DNA of 64,000 nucleotides from Haliclystus octoradiatus. Lineage: Eukaryota > Cnidaria > Staurozoa > Stauromedusae > Haliclystidae. Below the pieces are notes generated by a model, which ran no database searches, had not been told where the DNA came from, and saw only the letters and a list, made by a program, of their open reading frames with translations. Each line of letters begins with the position of its first letter. Positions within the stretch are counted from its first letter, which is position 1. Below, piece after piece: positions 27,701 to 35,479 of the stretch. The position numbers were made by a program, and so were the translations under genes. The stretch is taken from assembly GCA_916610825.1 (NCBI GenBank), contig OU744454.1, positions 5,032,321 to 5,096,320 of the forward strand, written 5' to 3'.

Positions 27701-29466
27701 GCATTTGATGTTGTTTCAATTTGTTATGAACATTTATTTAATAAGTTCTGCAGATTTTAACAACCAAACAATAGCAAAAAATATTTGGTTTGATCAGCCA
27801 ATCGGAACATAAATACCAAGTTTCAACATCAATATTTCCAAACAGTGTAGCGGGGACCAATCATATTACCGAAATCTTTTGTGACATAATTTGAGTGTTC
27901 AATTTAATTGTATTTTAATAAATAAATTAGCTAGATATAGTGGTAGGATCCTTGAAGATTATAAAAGACGATATCCAATTATACATTAGATAATCAAATA
28001 AAACGAAATTAAAATCTATTTTGAAACGTTGATTTTGATATGAAACGTCACATATAAGAAACAATTTTCTAAAATATTTAGGTATCTTCTATTTCTAATT
28101 AGTTGATGGAGCTTGGTCTACTTGGCTGACAATTGAGGAATGTGGCACATGCGAATTTACTACTGAAGTTAATACCAGGGAATGCAATTTTCCAGCTCCT
28201 GAAAATGGAGGTTCAGATTGCATTGGTGAAGACAGAATCACAAAAGCCTGTAATGAAATCACATCATGTCCAGGTTAGTGGAATATCTTTCATCATAAAT
28301 CATCTACCTATAATGTCCTCTATAATGATAAAAACTATTCAGTATCGGAAAAAGCTACTGCCCTCACCGCCAATTCATAAATAGTGAACAAAAATTGTTT
28401 CTTGCAACAGTAGCAGGTGACTTTGTGACTATTTTTACATAATTATTATATGCAAATTGTCCCTATAATTCCTCTTTACATTAAAATATTAAAACAAAAA
28501 ATAAGCTAACAGATTGAGATCATTGAATGATGACCTATACAAATTGATGTATCAATATTAAATTTCTAACACGTGGAAATCAAATATCCATCAAAATAGT
28601 ATTTGTTTCACCAATCGCATTGAAGCGGTTGATTTCACTACGCAATGTCCATACAAAAGAGCAGCGCCCAAACATTTTCATCTGATGGGTTTCAGGTCCT
28701 TGAGTTGAGGGGTAGAAATTATTGGCATTACGTGCCTAAAGTCCGGCGTATGAAGGTATGAAACTGCATATTAGAATGAAAAAATATCCCGGGATTTCTA
28801 TTCAAAACTTATAATGTTGAATGTTTTATAATTGTTCATCAATAATCAATAATATGTATTCACTCAAAATAAACCTAACATGAGTGTATATGTTAAATAA
28901 TGAATTCTCTCGAATGGTGATACTTTTGTAAATCTTACAAATAATCTAAGCATGCAAATAAATTTGAAACAAATTTAAACTGTAGACTGTGAGTTAAATG
29001 GCTATACCGGACATTGCAACGAAGTCCCATAAAAAACATAGCATGGTTACCATTGGAACAGAGTGATCTGACATGAAATAACTGGGTATCACGTGATATA
29101 TAAATCCACCATTGATAACCCATGCTTATTAAGATTATTCGATATTGATAAAGTCACTCATTAAGATTGTTCTATATTGATAAAGGCATTCAATTTGAAA
29201 ATGTCATCTGTTCCACAACAATTGACCAACGTGGCTTTGTCATCACGGATCACACATCTATGGAAGTTGTAATTGGAAACGATTTTGAATGTTGCATGAA
29301 GTGTTCATCGATTGGTCCCCTTTGCAAATCTTTTGGTATCATGGTTGATGATACGATGGTCAAACACTGTAATCTCTACAACATCACACAGCAAGAAAGC
29401 TACGAGGGAAATCATTACAAACACGACCACCGTTTTACCTTTTACACAATTAACGGAAAAGTGTAG
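18688..29466 (+). CDS. Predicted secreted malectin-TSP1(x3)-PAN/apple protein, 7 exons
   Basis: The exon chain is 18688-19077, 21467-21646, 22835-22892, 23650-23814, 27333-27503, 28103-28273 and 29186-29466. Every junction has GT/AG and the phases agree (0,0,1,1,1,1). The total is 1416 nt, giving 471 residues, open throughout and ending in TAG. Domains in order: N-terminal hydrophobic signal sequence (about 1-41); malectin domain (about 44-209), a fold that binds glucose-rich glycans in known members; three thrombospondin type-1 repeats, each with WSxW and six cysteines; PAN/apple module (about 378-471), a protein- or carbohydrate-binding fold. Unlike ER malectin there is no C-terminal membrane segment, so secretion is inferred. 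The start is the first ATG in the open stretch; further upstream exons are possible. Function is unknown; an extracellular glycan-binding role is plausible. Confidence 0.82.
19300..19662 (-). mobile_element. tRNA-derived SINE
   Basis: On the minus strand the element starts with a tRNA-like head. It has a D-arm gctcagatggcagagc (19634-19649), whose gctc and gagc pair as in the A-box region, and a B-box-like ggttgaaatcc (19586-19596). Next comes a block containing aaggtcaactcagcctt. That tRNA-unrelated body, and the position inside an intron, argue for a SINE rather than a tRNA gene. The 3' end is not sharply defined. Confidence 0.65.
20300..20612 (+). pseudogene. LINE 3' terminal fragment
   Basis: At about 20372-20450 one frame reads NNLPESVVSSKTLQSFKNSL, the highly conserved end of many LINE ORF2 proteins (WNxLPxxVVxSxTLxxFKxxL). 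A stop follows, then an AT-rich 3' UTR and a tail of overlapping aaatcatatc/aaatcaaat units ending near 20612. All core RT motifs are missing. It is 5'-truncated and dead. Confidence 0.75.
21467..21646 (+). CDS. Exon 2: middle of malectin domain
   Basis: Sixty codons, phase 0 at both ends. The translation starts FFHVRLNHLHDVIKDLDIY and ends GELYVEFIK, aligning with the malectin blocks FDVRLNGxxVxKDLDIF, GKLxV and GxLYIEFVK. The acceptor is ttttccag and the donor gttagg at 21647. The exon is too short-framed to stand out as an isolated open frame but is unambiguous by homology. Confidence 0.88.
21677..21754. repeat. (GT)n microsatellite
   Basis: An essentially uninterrupted GT dinucleotide run of about 78 bp, 30 bp after the exon 2 donor. 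Long overlapping open frames on both strands here are artefacts of the repeat. Confidence 0.97.
21763..22064. mobile_element. hAT-like MITE, family A copy 1
   Basis: About 302 bp with imperfect terminal inverted repeats: ccaggtgggtaactccc... at the left, and ...gttacccccgggg at the right. The inner parts also pair (gggacgtgccactt against aaagtggcatctcccc). It is flanked by gattgatt at 21755-21762 and 22065-22072, an 8 bp duplication as expected for hAT superfamily insertion. The surrounding gattga repeats make the exact edge slightly ambiguous. The interior matches the copy at 54810-55117 closely (for example the phrase cttaaaatcaatcaacctgct). It has no coding capacity. Confidence 0.85.
22360..22561. 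mobile_element. hAT-like MITE, family A copy 2
   Basis: 202 bp with left end ccccggggggagtacttcc and right end ...gaagtaccgtctctccggga, which pair as inverted repeats; the inner gtgccattttt pairs with aaaatggcac. It is flanked by atgtggt at 22353-22359 and 22562-22568. The termini and the gacgtgcca block tie it to the other family A copies. It is non-coding and lies in intron 2 of the malectin gene. Confidence 0.8.
22835..22892 (+). CDS. Exon 3: C-terminal edge of malectin domain
   Basis: 58 nt encoding TGSENPKINALSLFQGAVT plus one base, entering in phase 0 and leaving in phase 1. It fits the conserved malectin end (xxDNPKVxALxIxxG). The acceptor is tttatag and the donor gtgact at 22893. The switch to phase 1 here is what lets the symmetric TSP1 exons follow in frame. 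Confidence 0.82.
22893..23649 (+). other. Intron 3 (malectin gene)
   Basis: 757 bp, AT-rich, from gtgact to gacatcag. No repeat family or open frame is recognised in it. Confidence 0.75.
23650..23814 (+). CDS. Exon 4: thrombospondin type-1 repeat 1
   Basis: A 55-codon symmetric phase 1-1 exon. It contains VWSAW (a WxxW C-mannosylation-type motif), then six cysteines in TSP1 order (GCVC, RSC, LDC, EAC, TPC) and the TETRSC strand. The usual CSxTCG O-fucosylation context is replaced by GCVCQNG. Donor gttagt at 23815. Confidence 0.88.
24466..25484 (-). mobile_element. 5'-truncated L2/CR1-type LINE, antisense in intron
   Basis: An open frame at 25484-24618 encodes about 288 residues of the part after the RT catalytic core: NKLKLNKDKTE, SARNIGVIFD, NLRRISKIRRYL, AFITSKLDNCNSLYYGLP, LQRIQNAAAKRV, LHWLPVEQRI, SSETLL and a C-terminal ILWNKLPEVVR. 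This is the L2-like clade pattern. The 3' UTR carries gtaaagcgct and gcgctataaaaatt, ending in an (ATT)n tail (seen on + as aataataat near 24462-24486). The catalytic domain is missing, so it is dead, but the remaining frame is intact, suggesting a fairly recent insertion. Confidence 0.9.
25490..25860 (-). mobile_element. tRNA-derived SINE with short telomere-like tract
   Basis: On the minus strand there is an A-box-like ggcgtagctcattcgg (25696-25711) and a perfect B box ggttcgagtcc (25655-25665) about 40 bp apart, as in a tRNA head. gtctg and cagac between them can form an anticodon-type stem, but with a 9-base loop. The body runs toward 25490. Just upstream lies accctaaccctaaccctaaa at 25777-25796, three TTAGGG-type units on the minus strand. 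A SINE is preferred to a tRNA gene because the acceptor stem does not pair well. The limits are approximate. Confidence 0.6.
26974..27124. repeat. Near-perfect palindrome with hammerhead-like core
   Basis: Arms of about 74 bp, centred near 27049, reading agaatacacattcttt... and back to ...aaagaatgtgtattct. On the plus arm CTGAAGA (27069-27075) is followed by a CGCT/AGCG stem and GAAA (27092-27095), the order of the conserved hammerhead ribozyme core. Similar inverted arms occur in the Penelope-like element at 32.6-33.1 kb, suggesting a related mobile origin. It lies in intron 4 of the malectin gene. Confidence 0.85.
27333..27503 (+). CDS. Exon 5: thrombospondin type-1 repeat 2
   Basis: 57 codons, phase 1-1, acceptor tagtttcag and donor gtttgt. 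Reads VDGSWSTWQTIEECGVCG and on to TRSC, LDC, EAC and IPC, the same six-cysteine order as repeat 1 and most similar to exon 6. The second tryptophan motif is shortened (SWSTW only). Confidence 0.9.
28103..28273 (+). CDS. Exon 6: thrombospondin type-1 repeat 3
   Basis: 57 codons, phase 1-1, acceptor ctaattag and donor gttagt. Reads VDGAWSTWLTIEECGTC and on to TREC, SDC, KAC and TSC. It shares the WSTWxTIEECGxC core and length with exon 5, which points to a local exon duplication within an intron phase that permits it. Confidence 0.9.
28274..29185 (+). other. Intron 6 (malectin gene) with a duplicated 3' splice region
   Basis: 912 bp from gttagt to gataaag. The last 58 bp hold a tandem duplication that includes the acceptor (see 29128-29191). 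No other element is recognised. Confidence 0.7.
29128..29191 (+). repeat. 32 bp tandem duplication across the last splice acceptor
   Basis: Units at 29128-29159 and 29160-29191 both read attaagatt(a/g)tt then atattgataaag, with about 28 of 32 bases alike. Each contains the acceptor-like gataaag. Using the downstream copy (exon from 29186) keeps the PAN frame open; using the upstream one would meet a TAA after three codons. Confidence 0.8.
29186..29466 (+). CDS. Exon 7: C-terminal PAN/apple domain
   Basis: Starts in phase 1 after ...gataaag and encodes about 93 residues to TAG at 29464-29466. The core FECCMKCSSIGPLCKSFGI ... KHCNLYNIT has the cysteine spacing of PAN_1/apple modules (C, CxxC, C, C), with a preceding VICST strand. 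Joining the phase-1 base of exon 6 gives a glycine at the junction and no stop. No transmembrane segment or GPI-type tail follows. Confidence 0.82.
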
Positions 29467-29511
29467 TTTTCCAAACTATGCTACGATTTTACATTTGAGC
29501 ATTTCTTTGGT

Positions 29512-29685
29512 ATATTATCATGATATTGAATTAAAATGCATTTAACTAAATAGAAATTATAGTTCTGCAATTTGTATTTAAGGGTTTTGAAGGTTGATCA
29601 TTTTGATATTTAATGAAACTATTAAACTAAAAACATTACATCTCTTCAATTTTGCATTTAAACATATTCCGGGTTCTATTTAAAA
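29512..29685 (+). repeat. Solitary diverged satellite monomer in the 3' flank
   Basis: From ttatcatgatattgaatt to gcatttaaacatattcc the sequence aligns along almost a whole monomer of the 1-14016 array: ttatcat...gatat, aaaatgca.ttaactaaata, agtt.tgcaattt, ggttgatca.t.t.atatt.aatgaaa, aactaaaaac.tta, tgcatttaaa. It is a single copy, about 70% similar by eye, in the same orientation, 46 bp after the malectin-gene stop codon and so probably in the 3' UTR or just after it. Confidence 0.75.
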
Positions 29686-29696
29686 ATTCGATAGAG

Positions 29697-30799
29697 AGGC
29701 AATCTAAAAATCTTTTTATAGAATTATGAGACTAAAAATTCTGCTTTATCACAATGTGAGGGACCTGAGGGATCATCATTATAAAATCTAATCAAAGTGC
29801 GGCACTTCACTTAAGAAATACAAAAATAATCAACAAAAAAATGTTACGGTAAAATAATCTATTTTAACGTTTCGACAGGTCGCCCTGCATTCTCTATACT
29901 CTCACTGTAATTATCACATACGTTACTTATTTGATAAATAGTCATATAAAAACAATATTGCACCTATAAGTTAGACTGGGAGGATCATTGACATAAAGAC
30001 GGTTTACTTTGGCAAGCATTATCCCTCGCGAAGACAAGCATCGTTTTCGTTACATATGTTACTATAGTTCCATTGAAATTATCTGGAATTTTGTTAGCAA
30101 AGTAAATAAAGCATTATTAATATTAAATTAAAGTTAGCTAGAATGATTGACAAATGTGATAAAATCTATAAATGTATAAATAAATGTTCGCATAAACAAA
30201 AACTCACACAATTCTAATATGTTTTCTTTTCGACTATGATGTACTTCTTGGCAAGCTTATTATATAGGTACTTCTTCTCATTTATCATATTTTGTAATTT
30301 CCTTAGTAGAATTTATTTTCAAATAGATAGTTTTTTCTTTTCTAAATTGCTGAATAATGAGCAGCTGCTCTGGTCAACAGTTCTGGTCACGAGGGATAAA
30401 ATGACCTTCCATGAACGCCCTATAATATGGTAAAGATGGATAAATAGACAGAGATGGCTTGTTAAGGACATTAAAATACTATAATACGTTTTTTTAACTG
30501 TAGGCATCCAAAATGGTATGAATAATACATAAGAACTATATGATAATTAAATAATCTCTGAAAAAAGCGAGTCACAATTCGCAAGGCGCAGTGGAGGTGT
30601 TGAACCGATCAAACTATAGAAACATATCCTGCATCCAGACTAAAACGTTTCTGAAGGAAAGTGTAAATATATTAAATAAATAAATAAAGTGTTTGTATAG
30701 TATTACGATTCCATTCTCAAAATACGAATACGACTTTCAGCGAAGAATGGAATGCAGCGATTATCAATTTTTGAAAATTTGGTTATTTAGCGTGGTTTG
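29697..30799. other. Intergenic stretch
   Basis: No gene is recognised. At 29851-29895 the minus strand reads gcagggcgacctgtcgaaac followed by gttaaaatag and an inverted partner attttac, a tail like those of Penelope-type and related retroelements. The aggGCGAcct hairpin and GAAAC resemble part of a hammerhead core but CTGANGA is absent. The rest is AT-rich with short unsupported frames (for example 30236-30433). Confidence 0.45.
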
Positions 30800-31014
30800 A
30801 AATTTGCATTACGTCAAAGCACATCGTCAATTAAAAGGACATATTACCTGGATTAGAAAAGGCTTGACGGATGATAGATCGATCAACTGGCGTTTCAGCA
30901 GACCAAAAACAATTATAGCATTTACTACGTTACGTTCAATTGCCGTCAATTATAGCATCCTAAAAGGACCTAGAGCACCAAAGAATCTTCTATGAATTGT
31001 AAATAGCCTAAAGA

Positions 31015-32664
31015 AAATGAACGATATTATAAATACAAAACCAGATAAAGGTAATGGCGTAGTCATTATGGATAAAGTTTGTTCTATTCGTTTACTACGA
31101 AAGGCATTAGTTAATCAAACAGATAAATTTATATTAGTACAGAAAAATCAAAAACGATGTAGATTTCGCCCCGTAAAATAGACAATCCTCTATTAGCAAA
31201 AGAACGAGAGGTTTCAAAAATTATGAAAGCTATTTTACCATCTAGTCGGCAGCGGTCCTCTCGCATATTGGTTCTAGAATTGCTCATATATATGGTTTGC
31301 CAAAGACCCATAAGCCAGTTTTATGGATGCGGCCTATATTATTATATGCAATGAGCTCTCACAATTTCAGTTTAGCCAAATGGTTAGATGCAAAACTCAG
31401 CCCCTTATCAACAAATGAATATACTGTCAATGACATGTACAGCTTCGCGAGAAGTATAAAAATAAGTAATATTTCCTCTAATGACGTCCTAGCTTCACAC
31501 GACGTTGAATCATTATTTACGAATGTACCAGTTGATGAAACAATAGATATTATAGTTGAAAAGACTTTCGCTAATAATTGGTTTAATAATACTTATGACA
31601 TGGCATTACCAGAATCTAATTTAATAGTTGCTTCAAATTGCAACTAAAAACCAGCTATTCACATTTTACGGAAATCTATTACAACAAATAGAAGGTGTTA
31701 CCGTTAGACCCGCTCATGGTTAATTGTTTTTTACGTACATGTGAGAGACAGGGAAGCCAATAGTGCGCTTCCATCACAATACTATCGGTATGTGGACCAC
31801 TTGCAATAATGCCTACAATTGATTGTGCGGAGCAATTTTTGAAAAACTAAACAACATACATGCCAACTTTCGGTTTCACAATGGAAATCCAACAAAATAA
31901 AACATTCCCGCTTTCTCGAGTGTATTAGTTAAAAACGAAAACGGTAAAATCGAAACTGAAATGTTTCACAAAAAGACTGACAATGGCTTACTTCTAGACT
32001 GCCAGGGTCACGTCGACGAAAAGTATAAAAAGGTCTTAGTGCAAACCATGTTAAATCAGGCCTCTCGTTTATCATCAAAGAATGAATATTTTCAATCGGA
32101 ATGTGAAAGATTGAGTAAGATATTTTTAAATTTAAAATACCTTTGTCAATTATTAATTTTTTATATTTCTAGATTAAAAAGAGTCGGACTGAGTGTGGGC
32201 CTGATTTGCCTACTCCAAGCAAGAAACCTGATGACATGAACATTGTGCGACCTTATAAGGATCAAGTTTCTGCTAGTTCCATCAAGCGTCAGTTATCTGA
32301 TTGAAGTTCAAAAATCGGGGAAAATCTTAGGCCAGTATTTACAAGTAAGAAAATACAGAACGATTTACATGTTTGTGAACAAAAACCGACCCTCTTGTCT
32401 CGTCAATGTATTGTATAAAATGTCCAGTGTGATTCATGTGAAACGAATTATGTCGGATATACCTGCCCACACTTGCATCAACGCATTGACGAGCACAAGA
32501 GAAAAGGGTCTGCTGTTTACGCGCATGTAAATCAACAACACGGAAAATCCGTTTCAGAAAACAAGTTTACAGTTTTGAAAAAATGCAAAGACAAATTTCG
32601 TATCAGTAAGTTTCTACTTATTAATTGTGCACTAAAAGTAAGCAATACATTAGGCATTGTTTGA
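31015..32664 (+). pseudogene. Penelope-like RT with GIY-YIG endonuclease, frameshifted
   Basis: Fragments in successive frames give the Penelope RT order: KPDKGNGVVIMDK (~31040-31080); IYGLPKTHKP (~31280-31318); RPILLYAMSSHNFSLAKWL ... LSPL; SHDVESLFTNVP with the first catalytic Asp (~31495-31530); RYVDH near 31780-31802, where the catalytic YVDD has become YVDH; then the FRFTMEI and FHKKTDN region. At 32410-32600 comes a GIY-YIG-type module: NVQCDSCETNYVGYT, then QRIDEHKRKGSAVYAHV. At least four frame changes and the lost Asp make it a pseudogene. Confidence 0.88.
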
Positions 32665-32858
32665 ACTTTCGACATTGCTTATGTCATCTTCAGCAATTGA
32701 TTTAAAATGAAAAATTATTTAAAATATCTGAGTTTAAAAGTGTTAAAGTTTTACAAAGTGCTAGAAACGGGATGCGTTAATAACAATAGCTTATTTCAAT
32801 CAAAGGCAACAACAATAGCTTTTCAATATGCTGCTGTGAAAAGCCGAGATTAATGATA
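32632..32858 (-). repeat. Penelope terminal repeat, copy A (inverted)
   Basis: The reverse complement of copies B and C: ctcggcttttcacagcagc, catattgaaaagctattgtt, aacacttttaaactcagat. The minus strand carries CTGAAGA (32687-32693), a GACAT...ATGTC stem and GAAA (32667-32670), a hammerhead-like core. With copy B it forms a hairpin with arms of more than 200 bp and a short loop. Confidence 0.85.
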
Positions 32859-32871
32859 TGTATTATGAAAA

Positions 32872-33108
32872 ATGTCATTAATCTCGGTTTTTCCCAGCAG
32901 CATATTGAAAAGCTATTGTTCTTGCCTTTGTGAGAAATCAGCTATTGTTATTACAGCTTCCCGTTTCCAGCACTTGGTAAAACTTCAAGACTTTTAAACT
33001 CGGGTATTTTAAATATTTTTTCTTTTTAAATACATTTCTGAAGATGACATAACCAATGTCGAAAGCTCAAACAATGTCTATTTTATCGCTTACTTTTATT
33101 TCAAAAAT
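32872..33108 (+). repeat. Penelope terminal repeat, copy B
   Basis: Direct match to copy C and inverted match to copy A. CTGAAGA (33038-33044), GACAT-loop-ATGTC, then GAAA (33061-33064) gives an intact hammerhead-type core. The copy ends with tctattttatcgcttacttt. Confidence 0.85.
33038..33064 (+). ncRNA. Hammerhead-ribozyme-like core in Penelope terminal repeat
   Basis: CTGAAGA, five-base stem GACAT/ATGTC with an AACCA loop, then GAAA. These are the invariant CUGANGA and GAAA boxes around stem II. A stem III candidate (AGC with GCU, then a U) lies downstream at about 33063-33093; stem I is not evident. Activity is not assured; Penelope-like elements are known to carry such minimal motifs. 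Confidence 0.55.
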
Positions 33109-33185
33109 ACAAGTTTGACTGCTTAATTCACGAAATGCTTGCAATCAGGCGAATCAAGCCACACCTCGACACTCAGTCTGACTCA

Positions 33186-33412
33186 ATCAAATCTCGGCTT
33201 TTCCCAGCAGCATATTGAAAAGCTACTGTTCTTGCCTTTGTTTGAAATAAGCTATTGTTAATAACGCATCCCGCTTCTATCACTTTGTAAAACTTTAACA
33301 CTTTTAAACTCAGATATTTTAAATAATTTTTCATTTTTAATGATTTTCTGAAGATGACATAAGCAATGTCGAGAGCTCAAACAACGTCTATTTTATCGCT
33401 TACTTTTATTAC
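33186..33412 (+). repeat. Penelope terminal repeat, copy C
   Basis: Starts tctcggcttttcccagcagc and ends tttatcgcttacttttatt. CTGAAGA at 33348-33354 and the stem are kept, but GAAA has become GAGA, so the ribozyme-like core is mutated here. The following acgcaattaataagtagaaa is the inverse of sequence just before copy A, so the inverted arrangement extends further. Confidence 0.8.
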
Positions 33413-33544
33413 GCAATTAATAAGTAGAAATTTAACAAGAAAACAAAGAAAACCAATTGATATCTATGGTATAGATTTGGAAATTGCAGAAACACATTTG
33501 ATCATCGTGGTGTTGACATTAGTATAGTTAATCAAATAAAAGAT

Positions 33545-34540
33545 TCCTCCACATGATCAGCATGTCAGCGATGACACACAAGTATTGTATAATTTTAAAT
33601 CTAAAGACAACCAATCACTGTGTAATGTACAAAAACAAATTAATGATGATTCGAAAAGAGTTTCGACTTGGTTTGCTGCAAATTCTCTATTACTCAACAC
33701 TAATAAAATAAAAATTATGGTTATTGGTCACAAAAAGTTAATTAACCGAACTCTGCCAACTTTGACAATTGACAAACAAAGTATAGAGTATGTAAGTACA
33801 GCTAGAAACTTGGGCGTGGTCTTTGATAATGAAATGAATTTCAAGAAGCACGTCGATAAAATCTTAAGAACTGCTTCCTACAGATTATCTGCAATATCAA
33901 AGATTCGCCCTTATATTCCAGCTGGGTTATTTAAAACACTCATAGAAACAAACATTTTAAATCCTTGTCTCTACGCTATCGAAGTCTGGGCCTCATGCAA
34001 CAAAACACAGCTTAGAAGGGTCCAGACAGGAATACAAAATTGGGCGGCAAAATTGATATGTGGAAAGCGAAAGTTTGATAGAATGGAAGACGCACTTGAA
34101 CGACTGGGATGGCTCTCTATCATCCACATGTCACATCTCCGTACTGCATGTACAGCCCATCAATCTAAATCAGGAATATATGGTTCAGAATTATAGACTT
34201 TATTTAATAAAAGTAACCACAAATATATTACAAGAAAAAACGTGTACATTCTCCCGCGCGTCCATACTGACCGTGGTAAACGATCATTCAGCTTTCGAGG
34301 TGCACAATCACTAAATAAATATTACAAATACGATTCATACAATATAATTAAATATAAACAAGAAATTAAAAATACACTATATTCTCAATCAAACTAATTA
34401 TTTGACGACGATGACGCCGTCAGATATCAAGAAACGACTGCTTAACAATAATGCCTTATATAACACATACATGTAATCAAATAGAACAAAAAGCAAAAAT
34501 CATGTATCATAGTTGTTTATAGGTCTTTAAATAGACTATT
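33545..34540 (+). pseudogene. LINE RT C-terminal half (family 1)
   Basis: Starts around the catalytic box, here VSDDTQVLYNF in place of F/YADD, and continues from 33585 as 203 open residues: SKRVSTWFAANSLLLNTNK, YVSTARNLGVVFDNEMNF, SYRLSAISKIRPYI, NPCLYAIEVWA, LRRVQTGIQNWAAKLI, LERLGWLSI. After a frame change near 34196, HTDRGKRSFSFRGAQSLN is a typical LINE C-terminal block. An (ATTTCT)n-like tail lies at about 34536-34562. The 5' half is missing. The fragment at 40620-41400 is from the same family. Confidence 0.82.
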
Positions 34541-34798
34541 TCTATTTCTATTCTATTTCTATTGAGTTAAGATAAAAACGACGTGAAACTTGAACTAAAC
34601 TGAGTGACACGAATGAGTGATAGTAAAGTAGAAAAGAGAATAATTTTTGAAGAGGAGAATTTAGAAGAGTAAACGAGAAGGGCAAATAATAACAATTACA
34701 ATTGTAATATTTATAAATATTGATTATGAATAAGAAAGATATGAGAAGGATGGTTTGTGAAAATGGAATATGAAATACAGGCTTGATGATTAAAATGG

Positions 34799-35470
34799 TT
34801 AATTTGAACAGGTATAGCAGCCAACCAACAAACATTTGGGATTGTAACTCTCAATGATAAGTTGCTTCAGTGATTTTAAAAATGATTTTCTTGAAATGTT
34901 AATGTTGAATGAACTCAAATAGGAACAGCCATTCCAGAGAGAGGGAAACTTGTATGCCGGTAGGCGTTGTAAATAATTTGTTCTAGCAAAGGGTACACAA
35001 AATTTATTTTGCTGTCGATGTACATTTTTCTTATGCACTTTGAAAACATTTCTCAAGAGAATTGGACAAGTTTGATAAATACTTGTGTGTAGAAAAGACA
35101 CAACTCGTAATAAATAAAGATCTTTCAGTTTCAAAATATAATAAGTTGTCATTAGTGGATCAGTGTGTGCATTGAACTTGGATCCACAAAGTATCAGAAT
35201 GCATCTTTTATGGAGCTTGTTGATAATATTTATATGAGGGCAGTGCTTCTCCATATTGGCAGACTGTAATCTAGATGAGGTTTTATGATGCCTGTAGAAA
35301 TCTGTAATTTGTGGTTCATTGAAAGAGTATGTTTTAAGCGAACTAGGGTGTATATATTTTTTCTAATTTTGGAACAGTCCATGTTGATGTGAGCTTTCCA
35401 GTTCAGTTTGTCATCAATCAACAGGCCAAAAAGTTTGATGTTGGGTTTTAAATTTGATTTGGAACCTATT
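34799..35470 (-). pseudogene. LINE RT C-terminal fragment (family 2), antisense
   Basis: On the minus strand, 35470-35230 reads NIKLFGLLIDDKLNWKAHI then LVRLKHTLSMNHKLQI and IIKPHLDYSLPIW. One frameshift near 35240 leads into 35254-34799: INKLHKRCILILCG, YYILKLKDLYLLRVVSFLH, a RTNYLQRLPAYKFPSLWN block and a closing CLLVGCYTC. This order is the thumb and C-terminus of a Jockey/RTE-like LINE. It lies tail to tail with the preceding LINE across the short-repeat tract near 34540. Confidence 0.78.
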
Positions 35471-35479
35471 TGCTCAGAT

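Larger units (their letters stand above)
30800..33412 (+). mobile_element. Penelope-like retroelement, decayed
   Basis: The element comprises a broken RT/GIY-YIG reading frame (about 31000-32664) followed by three related terminal-repeat copies, one inverted (32632-32858, -) and two direct (32872-33108 and 33186-33410, +). That arrangement, together with hammerhead-like cores in the terminal repeats, is characteristic of Penelope-like elements. The 5' border is not certain. The frame has many shifts, so it is not capable of autonomous movement. Confidence 0.85.

Noticed and set aside
29851-29895. Hammerhead ribozyme
   Set aside because: The GAAAC box and a GCGA-loop hairpin are present but no CTGANGA box; listed only as a retroelement-tail-like sequence.
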